Program-made: the position numbers and the translations under genes
Shown: piece after piece, positions 22,509 to 33,430 of the stretch
Position numbering within the stretch: position 1 is the first letter of the stretch
How the letters are laid out: every line of letters starts with the position of its first letter
The notes under the pieces: model-generated
Databases searched by the model: none
What the model was told of the DNA's origin: nothing
The model's input: only the letters and a program-made list of their open reading frames with translations
Assembly (NCBI RefSeq): GCF_012273895.1
Contig: NC_052109.1
Location: 7,330,432-7,394,431 of the forward strand
Direction of reading: 5' to 3'
Length of the DNA: 64,000 nt
Source of the DNA: Zerene cesonia
Taxonomy: Eukaryota; Arthropoda; Insecta; Lepidoptera; Pieridae

Positions 22509-22580
22509 TCACGGGTGGCCGAGAGGCTAGGCGTTGCTACGGTTAGGCAAGATACGCAGGTTCGAATCCTGCCTCGTGAT
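22509..22580 (+). tRNA. tRNA-like cloverleaf, probably the head of a SINE
   Basis: Folds as a complete tRNA: acceptor TCACGGG/CTCGTGA (one G-T pair), D arm GCC/GGC, anticodon stem TTGCT/GGCAA with 7-base loop ACGGTTA, variable GATAC, T arm GCAGG-TTCGAAT-CCTGC, then T and CA. The anticodon position reads GGT (Thr), but base 33 is C where almost all tRNAs have T. A T-run terminator follows at 22585. The near-identical partial copy at 13380, including 30 bases beyond the T-run, shows it is a repeat, so a working tRNA gene is less likely. Confidence 0.55.
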
Positions 22581-22795
22581 CAAATTTTTTCTATTCTTTC
22601 AAAATTTCTCAACATTATTCCCATTGGAATTTCCTTCGACCTACAGAAAGGTAGTATTAAATATGAACATATTGATTGGAGAAACCTCATAAGTGCACCA
22701 ATACCCCATTAGTGCAGTTGAAGCTAAACCTTATGATCACAGCAGACCTTCCTAAAGCAATATTAGCATAGCATTTGCAATATCAGCATCCAAGA

Positions 22796-22940
22796 GCAAT
22801 CACAAATTTCGTGCCGGCTCTTCTCTGTAGAAACTGCTTGCCGATGGTAAAGATTACAAATGTGTTAGGTCGATTCAAAAGTACTTTCTTGAGAAGATTA
22901 ATTGAATAAATAAATGATTGAGTTTGAGTTTAAGTATGTT
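22796..22940 (+). repeat. Retroposon tail with TTGAGTTTGAG end
   Basis: CTCTTCTCTGTAGAAACTGC, TTGCCGATGG, AAGTACTTTCTTGAGAAGAT, TTGAATAAATAAATGATTGA and GTTTGAGTTT; related to the minus-strand copy at 24421. A shorter relic (TTGAATAAATAAATGTTTGA) is at 43931. Confidence 0.5.
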
Positions 22941-23301
22941 ACATGGTATCAAAAAATCTGCTTATCATAATTTAGTCAAAAATATAAATAGATTTGTAAT
23001 TTGTGTTCCCTTACCAGTTAAAGAAATTCATGGCAACCCTATTGGGGTCACGTTTTCGATAAAAGGGACAAAATGAAGATATTATAGAAAGCCGTCGTTT
23101 CAAATACGGATAATGTTTTATTTGAGTTTCGCGTAGAGATTTCCAGAACTGTGCGGGCTGTTTTGTGATATCCCATCAAAACTGTTTACGAGTCCCTAAT
23201 TCTGAAATTATTTGTTACATAAAACATATTTAACTGTAAAGGAAAACATCGTGAGGAAAGCATATCCAAGTATCAAATGTTCTATGATATTTATAATATT
23301 A

Positions 23302-23501
23302 GTAGCTGCGCCCCGCGGTTTCACCCGCGTAAGTCCGTATCCCGTTGGAATATCGGGATAAAAAGTTGCCTATATGTTATTCCAGTTGTCCAGTTGTCTA
23401 CGTACGAAATTTCATTGCAATCGGTTCAGTAGTTTTTGCGTGAAAGAGCAACAAACACACACACATCCTTACAAACTTTCGCATTTATAATATTAGTAGG
23501 A
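23302..23501 (-). mobile_element. Non-autonomous Helitron, canonical family
   Basis: Left edge TAGCTGCGCCCCGCGGTTTC (terminal CTAG changed to CTAC in element sense), body as in the 61350 copy and CATTTATAATATTAGTAGGA at the right edge. Confidence 0.85.
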
Positions 23502-23840
23502 CTTGTAGGATTGTAGGATTAGAGACAGGGTTTAATAGAAATAGGCACGTAAACAGACTCATAGTCATTCAGAAATCGTTATATAATATTTCAAATATTC
23601 ACAACTTAAAAAAAAACACGTTAAAGGGCATGAGGTGAATAGAATTACCATTTCAAACTTCGATATTTCTTCATAAATAACCGAAACCCGAAAGTTGTAA
23701 GGCGAAAGTGAAAAAATTAGAAAACTTTCGTTTGTTTTTTATTAAAACATTTGTTTATCGTCTTCTTAACTTGAAATTTCTTACTTTGAATTTTCTTTGT
23801 GATTCGTGTTTGTTGTTTATTATCTACTTATATATTAGTG

Positions 23841-24068
23841 ACATGAGGGATCAGAGGACAATAGGCATCACCATATCGCCTGGCCCGGCAACGGGCAGCC
23901 GCCAAGGGGATCGCGGACGTATTTTAACCAGCTCCCGTGGCCCCTTCACTCAAGTGGCTCGACGGAACACAGTGGAGTTTTGGTCGGTAAGAATCCGACA
24001 TAACCCTCGGCTCCATCCCCGGGGGCCATGGGTATCTATGTAAGATTTCCCCACTATAAAAAAAAGGC
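23841..24068 (+). repeat. Retroposon 3' end, GC-rich family
   Basis: GC-rich stretch in AT-rich DNA: AATAGGCATCACCATATCGC, GTGGCTCGACGGAACACAGT, TCCGACATAACCCTCGGCTC, GGGGGCCATGGGTATCTATG, then TAAGATTTCC and an A-run. A related diverged sequence sits at 46050-46200. The A-run suggests a non-LTR or SINE tail; no protein family recognised in its open frame. Confidence 0.5.
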
Positions 24069-24420
24069 ATCACCATATGATTGAAGTTTCATGCACCCGA
24101 TTAAAGTACCTAGTTCGAAGACTGTCATCTTATTTTATCATTTTATTTTACATCTCATCTTATTATTTAGAACCAATTAGTTAAAAAGATGAGTTATGAA
24201 AGGTGAGCTATTAAATTAGTGTGTATATAAACGATTGTCATAGTTATTTTATGTTGCTACGAATGTTAATATGAGAAAGTAGACTTAAACCGCAGTAAAA
24301 GAAGTTCAGATATATTTGAATTTAGATTGTACTTAAACTATACACTGATAACTTTTATCTAGACGCCGCTTTTATGACTTTCAATATGCATGCGAACGAT
24401 GTCGAATGTATGTATGCACA

Positions 24421-24545
24421 CTCAAATCTCAAACTCAAACATTTATTCATTCAACTAGACTTCCTATACAAGCACTTTTTCCCAAATACATAATTTTAAA
24501 TTTACCGCTTCGAAAAGCAGTTTCTACAGAGACTCTTCTGTGGTA
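24421..24545 (-). repeat. Retroposon tail with TTGAGTTTGAG end
   Basis: Minus strand: CTCTGTAGAAACTGCTTTTC, AAAGTGCTTGTATAGGAAGT, TGAATGAATAAATGTTTGAG, TTTGAG. Shares this order with 22796-22940. Confidence 0.5.
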
Positions 24546-25041
24546 ATAATCTGTGGCTGCTCATTTAAAATCATGTCTGCAGCAACACTTTAAACTACAT
24601 AACGTCACCAATAAGACTAACCAAGGATAATTCATAAGAAGTCTCTAAAACAGGACTTTATTGTATCAGCCAAAACTGTATATACATACTATATAATAAC
24701 CTATATACGAAAGGAGAAAGAAAAGAAAACGTATATTTAAATAAAACCTTGGTTACAGATATAGCACAGACAAATAAAACATTCCTACAATTTAAAAAAG
24801 CGAAATACGAAACCCATTTATCAAAGTCATCGTTTGTGCGAAACTCCTAAAACAAATATGGATCGTCCATCATAATGGACCAGTACGCTTCTGTTGATCT
24901 TTGGGTTTTTATTAATAAAAAATGCTATAATTCATGGATTTTCTAAGGCGAAATTAATAAGAAGGACTGTTATCTGCTATCGTGTGGAATTAAACTTTAA
25001 AAAGTCTTTCAGCACGTTGTGTGTAAAAGTGTAGTCGAAAA

Positions 25042-25148
25042 TAAGGTCTGCTGTCGTCACGCCTCTCCAAATGTTCATGGGCGGTGGTAGCGCTTACCAT
25101 CAGGCGACCCACCAGCTCCATTGCCGACGATGACAAAAAAAAGAAAAT
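25042..25148 (+). repeat. Poly(A) SINE, 3' third
   Basis: From AAGGTCTG through GTTCATGGGCGGTGGTAGCG and CAGGCGACCCACCAGCTCCA to an A-rich end. Only the 3' third is present, as expected of 5'-truncated retroposition. Confidence 0.75.
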
Positions 25149-25264
25149 ATATCGTAATAATTATTGGAAGCTGGTCTCTTATTCGAAAAGCGACTGGCAA
25201 CTTTAATGCAAATAAATTAGCATTCACCAAAATGTTTTGCTCAAATGTGAGTAGCCACTTGGTA

Positions 25265-25431
25265 TAGTATTTTCTTGTGTTTGGTTTTACGCGAGTATTA
25301 TACATTTAGAAATTAAAAAATGGGGAGGTCTCCCCGTGACCACGCTCGCTGTAAAGTGTTCGAAACGTCGGGTTAATAATATAATGAATAAATCGCGTTT
25401 AAAATCCGTTGAAAAGTTTTTAATTTCTAAA
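25265..25431 (-). mobile_element. Foldback retroposon-like element, copy B
   Basis: Starts TAGTATTTTCTTGTGTTTGG, then an arm (TTTAGAAATTAAAAA) whose reverse complement closes the right end. The centre holds GACCACGCTCGCTGTAAAGT and GTTCGAAACGTCGGG. Flanked by 12-bp direct repeats, AGCCACTTGGTA (25253) and AGCTACTTGGTA (25432), one mismatch. The orientation given takes AAGAAAATACTA as the 3' end. Confidence 0.75.
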
Positions 25432-26224
25432 AGCTACTTGGTAATTCATTTTAAACCGACTTCAAAAAGGAAGGAGGTTTCAATTCGAATGCATTTTTTT
25501 GGCGTTTTGTCACCTCCGAACTTTTGACTCTGTGAACTGACTTTAATGATTCTTTTAACTGAAACTTTCTGAAACCTGGTGCCTCCCGGATGGTGCCATG
25601 TCAAATTTGGTCAAGTTTTGACAATTTAAATGTGGTTGGATTTTTTTGTTAAAAATAGTTATTATTGTTTATGATTTAAGTTACAGAATTAGATTATGAT
25701 TACGAACTGTATTCATAAAAAAAGCGAATAATAATATGTTTATAACAGAAAAAAACATATAAATTGTCACATTTCTCATAGAATTCTAACATTTAATCTT
25801 ACAAATAAGTTCCTCCGCTATTTTTAACTTCAAAATACCGTACGAACCACTCAAAAAATTTAATTGAATCATCTAAAAAGATAGCTTTCTCGGCCGCCAC
25901 TTCGTCAAATGTATATTAATTTTAAAAATATTTTCTGTATCCGTAAATAACGAAAACGACGCAAAGGGAATTAAATATGCATTTTGAGTTCACACCACTT
26001 ATCTCTGTGTACATGTTGGTTAAGATTTCTATAGAAAACGCTACGTTTTTAAATTCAAACGTTGTTCAAAAACGCTACGTTTTTATTTGAATCATTGTTT
26101 ATTATTATGGATACATAATTGTTAAATGTACATGAAATTTACATAATAAATCTGAGAACACATTTTGATAAAAATTGCGTACAGATGGCAGTTTTAACTC
26201 TAGGTAGCGATCTCTTCTAGACCA

Positions 26225-26365
26225 TCATACATACTATAAAACTAAAGTCGCTCTCTGTCCCTATGTCCCTACGTATGCTTAAATCTTTAAAACTACTCAA
26301 CGAATTTTCATGGTTTTTTTTAAATAGATAGAGCGATTCAAGAGGAAGGTTTATATGTACAATAA
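26225..26365 (+). repeat. Helitron-like repeat, 'TAGATAGAG' body type, 5' part
   Basis: TACTATAAAACTAAAGTCGC, AAAACTACTCAACGAATTTT and AAATAGATAGAGCGATTCAA; the 3' end is not seen. Confidence 0.5.
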
Positions 26366-26560
26366 AAGCTGCTTAGCTTTACGTAGGAGCTGGGATGGTT
26401 CCAGCTTTGACTGGCTGCCCCTTCCTTTTCTTTTCACGCAAAATAGGCGCTAGTCGTCGAGTTGCGGAAAATGTGCCCGATTATTATTATGTACAATAAT
26501 ATCTAACAACTACGTATGTTCTCCTTTACTGCACGACTGACAAGCTAGTATATATTTATA

Positions 26561-26912
26561 TGTGGTAGTCGAGCACGCTTCGGCACGAATTGGGCCAGCT
26601 CGCACCGGGGAAGTACCACACCCCCACAGAAAACCGGCGTGAAATAGCATTCTGCTGTGTTTCGTTCGGTGAGTGGGGGAGCCGGAGGCCCATATCCTTT
26701 TCCTTCTCCTTCCCAGTCCTTTCCTTTATTCATCTCGCCAATCCTTTCTTAATCCCTTCCCAATTTAAAGTCGGCAATCCATTTGTAGAGGCGTAAGGTC
26801 TGTAATCGACTTTACGCCTCTACAAATGTTCATGGGCGGTGGTAGCGCTTACCATCAGGCGTCCCACCAGCTCCATTGCCGACAGTGACATAAAAAAAAA
26901 AAAAAAAAAAAA
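26561..26912 (+). mobile_element. Poly(A) SINE, full-length copy
   Basis: Head TCGAGCACGCTTCGGCACGA, then GGGCCAGCTCGCACCGGGGA, ACCACACCCCCACAG, GGTGAGTGGGGGAGCCGGAG, a pyrimidine-rich middle, an inverted repeat (AGGCGTAAGG...TTTACGCCT), tail ATGGGCGGTGGTAGCGCTTA / CCACCAGCTCCATTGCCGAC and a long A-run. The reading frames across it are artefacts of the repeat. The reference copy for the fragments listed below. Confidence 0.85.
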
Positions 26913-27240
26913 TCTAGCTACCTAGCTAGTACCTTCTCATACCCAATAAGAAACATAAAATTTTAATTCATTTCTACGTTAAGTTGAGTGTGCTGTGAAG
27001 AATTTGCACAGAATACAGTAATGTAATTCATCTTAGTCACCCGTATGTTTTCACGTTCTCGAGGGTAAACTATTTATACAGGGTGCGATGATAGCCATAT
27101 TTCACATAAATTGCTCTCATACTATTTTGAATTAGAAGAAATCTAAAATGATATAACAGTGTTATTCAAATGTAATGTTCGGTATTGTCAATGTTTAATT
27201 GAATTTAATTCGCGTTGTAAAAATCGTGAAATCTGTACTT

Positions 27241-27365
27241 CTGTATTAATATTATGGAGCTGAAGAGTTTGTTTGTATGTTAATTTGTCTGAACGCACTA
27301 ATCTCAGGAACTGCTGGAACTTGAAAATTTTTTTCAATGTTAGATAGCCCATTTATTATATGTAT
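27241..27365 (+). repeat. Helitron-like 'CTAATCTC' type, 5' part
   Basis: TATTAATATTATGGAGCTGA, GAACGCACTAATCTCAGGAA and TTCAATGTTAGATAGCCCAT; the 3' half is absent. A short TATC microsatellite follows at 27398. Confidence 0.5.
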
Positions 27366-28510
27366 TTGTTCTTTTTTATTGGTGCAAATAAAGAGTTATC
27401 TATCTATCTATCTTATAAGTGTTCACCATCAAACTCAAACTCAAACTCAACTCTCATCATCATTATCATCATCAAATATAATCTTTCTTTATTTATCAAT
27501 TAGACTACATATTTCATATTTAGCTGAAATATATACTCTACTTTCTAAATTTTAAGTATTGACCAGAAACTACTTTTAGTAAAATATCCATTATTTCATA
27601 CAATGTCTAAGAGACCGTACTCATCCATTCTTCAAAAGTATCCATAGTATTTAATATTAATCTGGCTCCGGGTTGTTACTGTGAAGTCTTAAGCAGCACT
27701 AATGCCAGTGCGAGAAAGTGACAGCACTACAACCTATATATCACTGTCCTTGTCCCACACTAGAATTGCCAATTATAAAAAAAAATTATAAATAGAAAAC
27801 TTGTTCAGTCGAGCGTTATTAACGCATTGTATGGAAACACATTTATTCCCAAATTACATTAAATGCGGGTATTTAAATAAAACACCAAAATACGTACTTA
27901 ACAAACACTTTAATTTATATAACAATAATAATTATCAAAATAACTAGAACGTCGTGCCTTTATTTATTGTATACAACATCGATACAAGCAAGCTATTTGT
28001 CTTACAAACAAATTTATGTAACAGACCACCTTAGTTCGATTTAATATTTATAATGGTTATTTTATATACTTAGTCGGAAACTAAAATCTCGCTGATCATA
28101 TTCCTTATTAATTATTCGGTTACATTTTGACTAAAATATGCTTTGATTTACATTAAACAGCTGCTTTTTCATCTCAAGAAAGAAATCTTTCAAGACATGC
28201 ATATAACGTGGATGGTATTTTATAGAGCGAATAAAATTTCGATCTCTTACCTTGATATCGATAAAACCCCGGCCTAAGGGTCCATAAAATCAACATTAAG
28301 ATAATCTGTTACATCAATTTCATCAACTAGGAGTAAAACAAAGTAGAAGTTTAGAAGAATTTCATCTTAATTATTTCTAAGAGACAAAGGTAAGTTTGGA
28401 AATATTTAGGATAAGATTTAGTATCGTTTTCTAGTTAATCTAGACTTATACAAGATTCTAGAATAAGACATTTATTCATAAATAGGATAGATGATAAATT
28501 AAGCACACAT

Positions 28511-28689
28511 TATTCACTACATAGTATGAAACAAAGTCGCTATCCGCTGTCTGTCCCGATGTATCCTTAGATCTTTAACTGCGCAATGGATTCTGTTATG
28601 ATATTTAGATGTGATTTAAAAAAGTTTACAAATATATTTTATATGACATATATAATTGACCCGGGCGAAACCGGGCGGGAGACGCCTAG
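28511..28689 (+). repeat. Helitron-like repeat, 'TAGATAGAG' body type
   Basis: CACTACATAGTATGAAACAA, AGTCGCTATCCGCTGTCTGT and GACCCGGGCGAAACCGGGCG ending GCCTAG|T. Confidence 0.5.
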
Positions 28690-31117
28690 TATCACATAAA
28701 ATAATAATAGTTTATGCGTTGAATTTCTCACTTGTTTGAGAGAATTCATTGCAAAAAGATCATGCCATTATTTAGTTTTAATGTCTCCAGTTGTATTAAT
28801 TTGTAATTAATATGTATAATTAAATATGAAAGTTCATTAAAAACATAACATATAATTCATAAATATTACTTTTAATAAAAAAATCTCTACTTGAATATAA
28901 CCAATACACGCAAGGGAAGATTTCAAAATACGCGGAAATCAATGAATCTTTTGCCCTCGGCTATTATTTCAAATTATGAATGTTCGATCCCTACAATATT
29001 ACCAATAAGGTACTGGGTCTTTTAAATCAATTAATATTTCTAAGCATTGTCAAACGCCATCTACCTAACGAATAAAGCTATTTTGTAATTTGCACCATAA
29101 ATAACATATATTTCTAAATATAAATTTCTTATAATACATATTTACTCAATTATAAGTAATATTTATTGAAATAAATCCAGCTGCGATCGTACCTGTTAAT
29201 TTAAATTTAATTTTTGTACTAAATTTTAGTTTCGTTGTAGCTTTTACCCTTTGTAAATAAACTGCATAATTAAGTAAATAATAATTTATAATCTGTCGGT
29301 AAAATATCATTTTTCTTTTGGACGTATCTTTGTTTAAGTGTCGATGTAAGTAGTGTTATCGTTTTAATATTAATATGAAAATATTTATTTTTTGATGTAC
29401 AATAATTTAAAAATGGGTACAACAGCTATACAAGTTAGGTATAGAGCAAAAGCTGTTAAAATTAAGCACTTTTAAGGAGAAAACAGATATAAGACAGCGA
29501 TTATAAAATTTTAAAACTATAAAGGTGGATCCACACGCGTCCAACAATTGTAAAAGAGATTCTACACGTTCCGTCTCGTAAAGATGACAAACGAACACGA
29601 ACATCAAACAAATGAAAGTCAAATCGCAAGCCAGTCGTATAAGAAACTGTAGTAGCGCTCTGTAACATTAAATTATGATTGTTTCACGAACAGATAACAA
29701 ATTATTATGATAAACACCGACACAATACTGTATTCATATAATATGACAAATATTGGGAATTCGAAGTCTGGGGTTGACTGATTTCAAATTTATATCAAAT
29801 GTTAATACAGTTATTTGAAAATGATATCATTGTATTTTCTTGTCTTTGATTGCTTTTAATTCGCTTTAAATATCATGCTTTTACTGCGCACATTGTGTTT
29901 TAATAAATTCTTAAATGTAGTCTTAAAAATGCAATTTGAACTTCCACGATCCGATGATCCGATGATAGAAACGTCGAAGTTATTTAATGCAAAATCAAAG
30001 AGCTGTTAAAACACCCTTAACAAATGAAATCCCAACCCTCGCATCTTCATCGCGTATTTAATTTCTTATTATAATTACCTATCATAGTAAAAAATATTGA
30101 AATATGCCTATAAATATAACTCATTGACACAAATAAAAAAACGGAAATATATAATTTAAAAATCGTAATTAAATGTTAGTTCTGATTTTATTCATTTCAG
30201 CCTCTTTCAATTAAATTTTAGATACAAAAACGATAAGAAAAAACAAACAAAGCGCTAATACCAGCTTCTTCAATTATTCTAAATTTTAGTAGTTTTTAAG
30301 AATAAAATCGTTCTCGCACACTATTTGACAAGATGGCATGACCAAATTGTGTTAATGGTGGGGGAACGCCACTCCCTGGAAGGCAGCCAGGTACCTACAG
30401 ACCGGCTTAGCGTTAGCTTTCTGTATCTAGCTAGTTGTAGAGACAAGCTTGTTGCATGCGCAAGTTCGGATATCGTATGGACCCATCTTTAGCATGAAGT
30501 TTTTAGCAATAAATACTTTTTTAAAACATGATTTAAAAAAACGCGCAGTGATTGTCATTGTTGGCGATTTTTAACCATAATATATTTTCATTTTGTTTTC
30601 CAGTACAGCAAAACCACGTGCCTATTACCGTGGTACATAGCATACGGGTAATTAAAATGCATTTACTTTTAAATTTATAATATAACAGACATCATAATTT
30701 AAGTCCATATAAGGTCATTTATTAAATATTATTTATGGTTTATAGGCAGTATTTTCTGAACATACCCGTTATGTTTAATGTTACGTATTAATTAATATAA
30801 ATTTACTTATTTTCTTTTAATTTATCAAAACATTTTAAAACCAGTCGTGAATATGACAGCTACGTAAATTGATACTAAACGTTAATACATTATAAAAACA
30901 ACTACAGAGTCGTAAATAGAATATTAAAAAGGGCATAAAGAGAAGTCGTAATTTTTAAAGTTATATTAACATTGGGGAAATGTAAAAAGTTTGTGAGTAA
31001 ATTCGAAACGAATTTGGTCGGGACTTGAAACGGTAAATTTGAAAATTTTAAAAGATTTATGTGAAACCGACGATTGGTTCTATGGACAAGATGAATCAAA
31101 AAGCGATTTGTATTATT

Positions 31118-31334
31118 GAAGTGAAACTTCTTTAGAATCGTTGTGATTTCAAACCTGATGCAACGGAAAAACGACAGGTATGAGACAGAAATACAAAAAT
31201 GTGTAGAATGAAACTGGCAACGAATGAGACAGAAATATACGTACTATTTTATATTTTTTATATACTCATCTCATTCTTTTGTCGATTTACTGAAGTTTCA
31301 CTTCTATCGTGTGTGAATCGCAAACACACCTTTT
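31118..31334 (+). mobile_element. Palindrome-ended MITE-like element, copy 1
   Basis: Starts GAAGTGAAACTTCTTTAGAA and contains GAAGTTTCACTTC near the other end, so the ends carry inverted GAAGTGAAACTTC. Beyond it a second small palindrome (GTGTGTGAATCGCAAACACAC) is also shared with the copy at 53782. No coding capacity. Lies left of the Calx stop codon. Confidence 0.65.
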
Positions 31335-33225
31335 TATTTTAGGAAGTGTTATTTTTTTAATACGGTAAATGACCCAGCGATAACATCTAGATCGATTTTG
31401 ATGGTTTTGTAACACTAACTATTAAGAACAGTATATATTTACTTTGATTACTTAGGAAAAGCTTTTAAGACGTCAAACTATTTTAATATACAGCATGGAA
31501 AATTGAGTTTTAGTGAATTATAAATAACTGGTTAAAAAATTAAATATGGCATCAAAATAATATAATAATAAACGGACAAACGAGTATTTTTGTATATATT
31601 TGTTGTTTCAGCTACATTGATATTTTATATAGAAATTTTTCATATTACTGAAACAAAAATCAGCAATGTATTTCAAACTTTTTTTTAGAACCAAGGAATG
31701 CGGAAGTGAGTAATCGGCGCGTATTTGATACTATACATTATTATTGAAATATACCCACAATATCTAGTGTCAAATGCGAAAATATTAACGCGATATTTTT
31801 GGTAGAGCAATAAAAATTACCTTAGAAGTTAATTCGAATGGGTCGAAGGAAAAACGTCTTTAACTATCTAAGACGTTAAGTCGCAAAATGGCATGCACGA
31901 CGATTAACATACAACATTTAAATAGCAATAGATTATAGTATTTTAACACTTAGAGTGGAAAATATATAATTTTAAACATAGTCCAAGAGCTAGTGAATGT
32001 TTCGTTTAGAAAATATTAAATTTGATTTGTAAGGTAAATGAACGGATGTTGTTTTTTTATAAATAAAAACCGAAAACTGTATATCTAACTAACATATAAT
32101 TACATATTAAAAATATCAAAAAAGTAATTGCTCTCAATAAATACATTCTAACAATAAATATCCTTCCTGTGTATATACATAAAAAATTATCTAGCGGCTG
32201 CATTATACTCTACCGTTTAAAAACCTATTTTACAAAAATTTACTAATAACCTAATTAACACGTCGCGTTCTAAAAATAATTAACTGACAACGCTCCATCA
32301 TCGTTTCCAATTAATTAGGCTTTGGTATGATTAAATTACAGAAGCAACGTGACGTTTGTGGCCTCGGAATTATTAAAATCGTTATAAATCCTATTTGTTT
32401 CATGTTCACGAGGAACAACACAATGAACTGACAGTTAAATCCTATTTGCCGTTGAATTAACATTAAATTCGACCAGCTTTCAGACTGGAATATATATTTT
32501 AATTGATCCAAACCATGGATGAGTGCATCATCTAATAAAATCTGTACTTCATAGAGACAATACCATAGATATAAAAAACATTAAACTGAAATATAGCATA
32601 AAAAAACATATAACCATGAAAGGTATACCCATAAATCAATTAAATAAAAACGTTAAATAACTACGAATAAATATTATACTAAACACATCATAATCGCTTA
32701 ATTAAAAACTATATATTACGTTAAATTCATTCAGGAGCCCACAAATCACGCGCTCTCTATGGCACTGAACACACATTAAATAATACAATAAAATACATCA
32801 CACAAATCAACTACGACAATATCTCTCAATATATTAGACATATTTATAATTTATATCCTCTATTATAATCTAGTTAGACCTTAACCACAGCCATCAAGGC
32901 TAGAACGAAACAAAAATCTAGGAAGAATTCTACCTGTACATTTGAGCACGCCGCCTCAATGCATGGAAAATCTAAACTAATCAACTAGAAGTGTATTAGT
33001 ATTTATAATAATACCGTCATCGGATACCAAGTACATACCCGTCCTATAAAATACACGAAATAATTATAGGGACCTAACTCGGTAACCTAATTCGTGACCA
33101 TTGCAATATAGGAATCAAACAACATTCGAAGCTAATAAAGAAAAATTATTCTTAGATCTAAATATGAATACAGATAATGTAAATTGTGTCATTCTGAATA
33201 CATATCTCACAAAACATAAATGAAA

Positions 33226-33430
33226 TTAGAATCCTTTGATAACACCATACGCTTCCAATGTGGACATCGTCAGGTAAACGAGCCACAATGAGAAGAAAAA
33301 CATAGAGGTTACAATCTTGATGCAGCGCGGGCCACCGAGCTCGCCTCCAATCGACTTCCGTCTTCTCAGCACGAGTACCAGCACAGCTAGTGCCGCTTCA
33401 GAACAGAACATGGTCACGCTGAAGGCTAGG
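33226..33430 (-). CDS. Calx: Calx terminal exon: last helices and C-terminus
   Basis: Acceptor ttcttaccaacag; the first base completes an Asn codon, then LAFSVTMFCSEAALAVLVLV, LRRRKSIGGELGGPR and a last hydrophobic helix ending LEAYGVIKGF and TAA (33228-33226). LAFSVT, IGGELGGP and the C-terminal LEAY..IKGF are NCX hallmarks. The 3' UTR extends leftward from 33225; I could not place its poly(A) site. Confidence 0.96.

Larger units (their letters stand above)
27560..33225. other. Repeat-poor AT-rich DNA downstream of the Calx stop codon
   Basis: Only one Helitron-like relic (28511) and one MITE-like element (31118) were recognised in 5.7 kb, fewer than elsewhere. Part of it must be the Calx 3' UTR, read right to left. 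No open frame is convincing. Confidence 0.5.

Noticed and set aside
22509..22580. Functional tRNA-Thr gene
   Set aside because: Base 33 is C, and an almost identical partial copy with the same 3' flank at 13380 shows it is a repeat; kept as tRNA-like only.
23708..24043. Frame of 111 codons as a gene
   Set aside because: Its 3' two thirds are a GC-rich retroposon end with an A-run and a relative at 46050; the N-terminal part is AT-rich chance sequence.
26545..26796. Open frames on both strands, with near-identical frames at 33954 and 46784
   Set aside because: They fall inside poly(A) SINE copies and repeat between copies, so they are repeat-borne chance frames.
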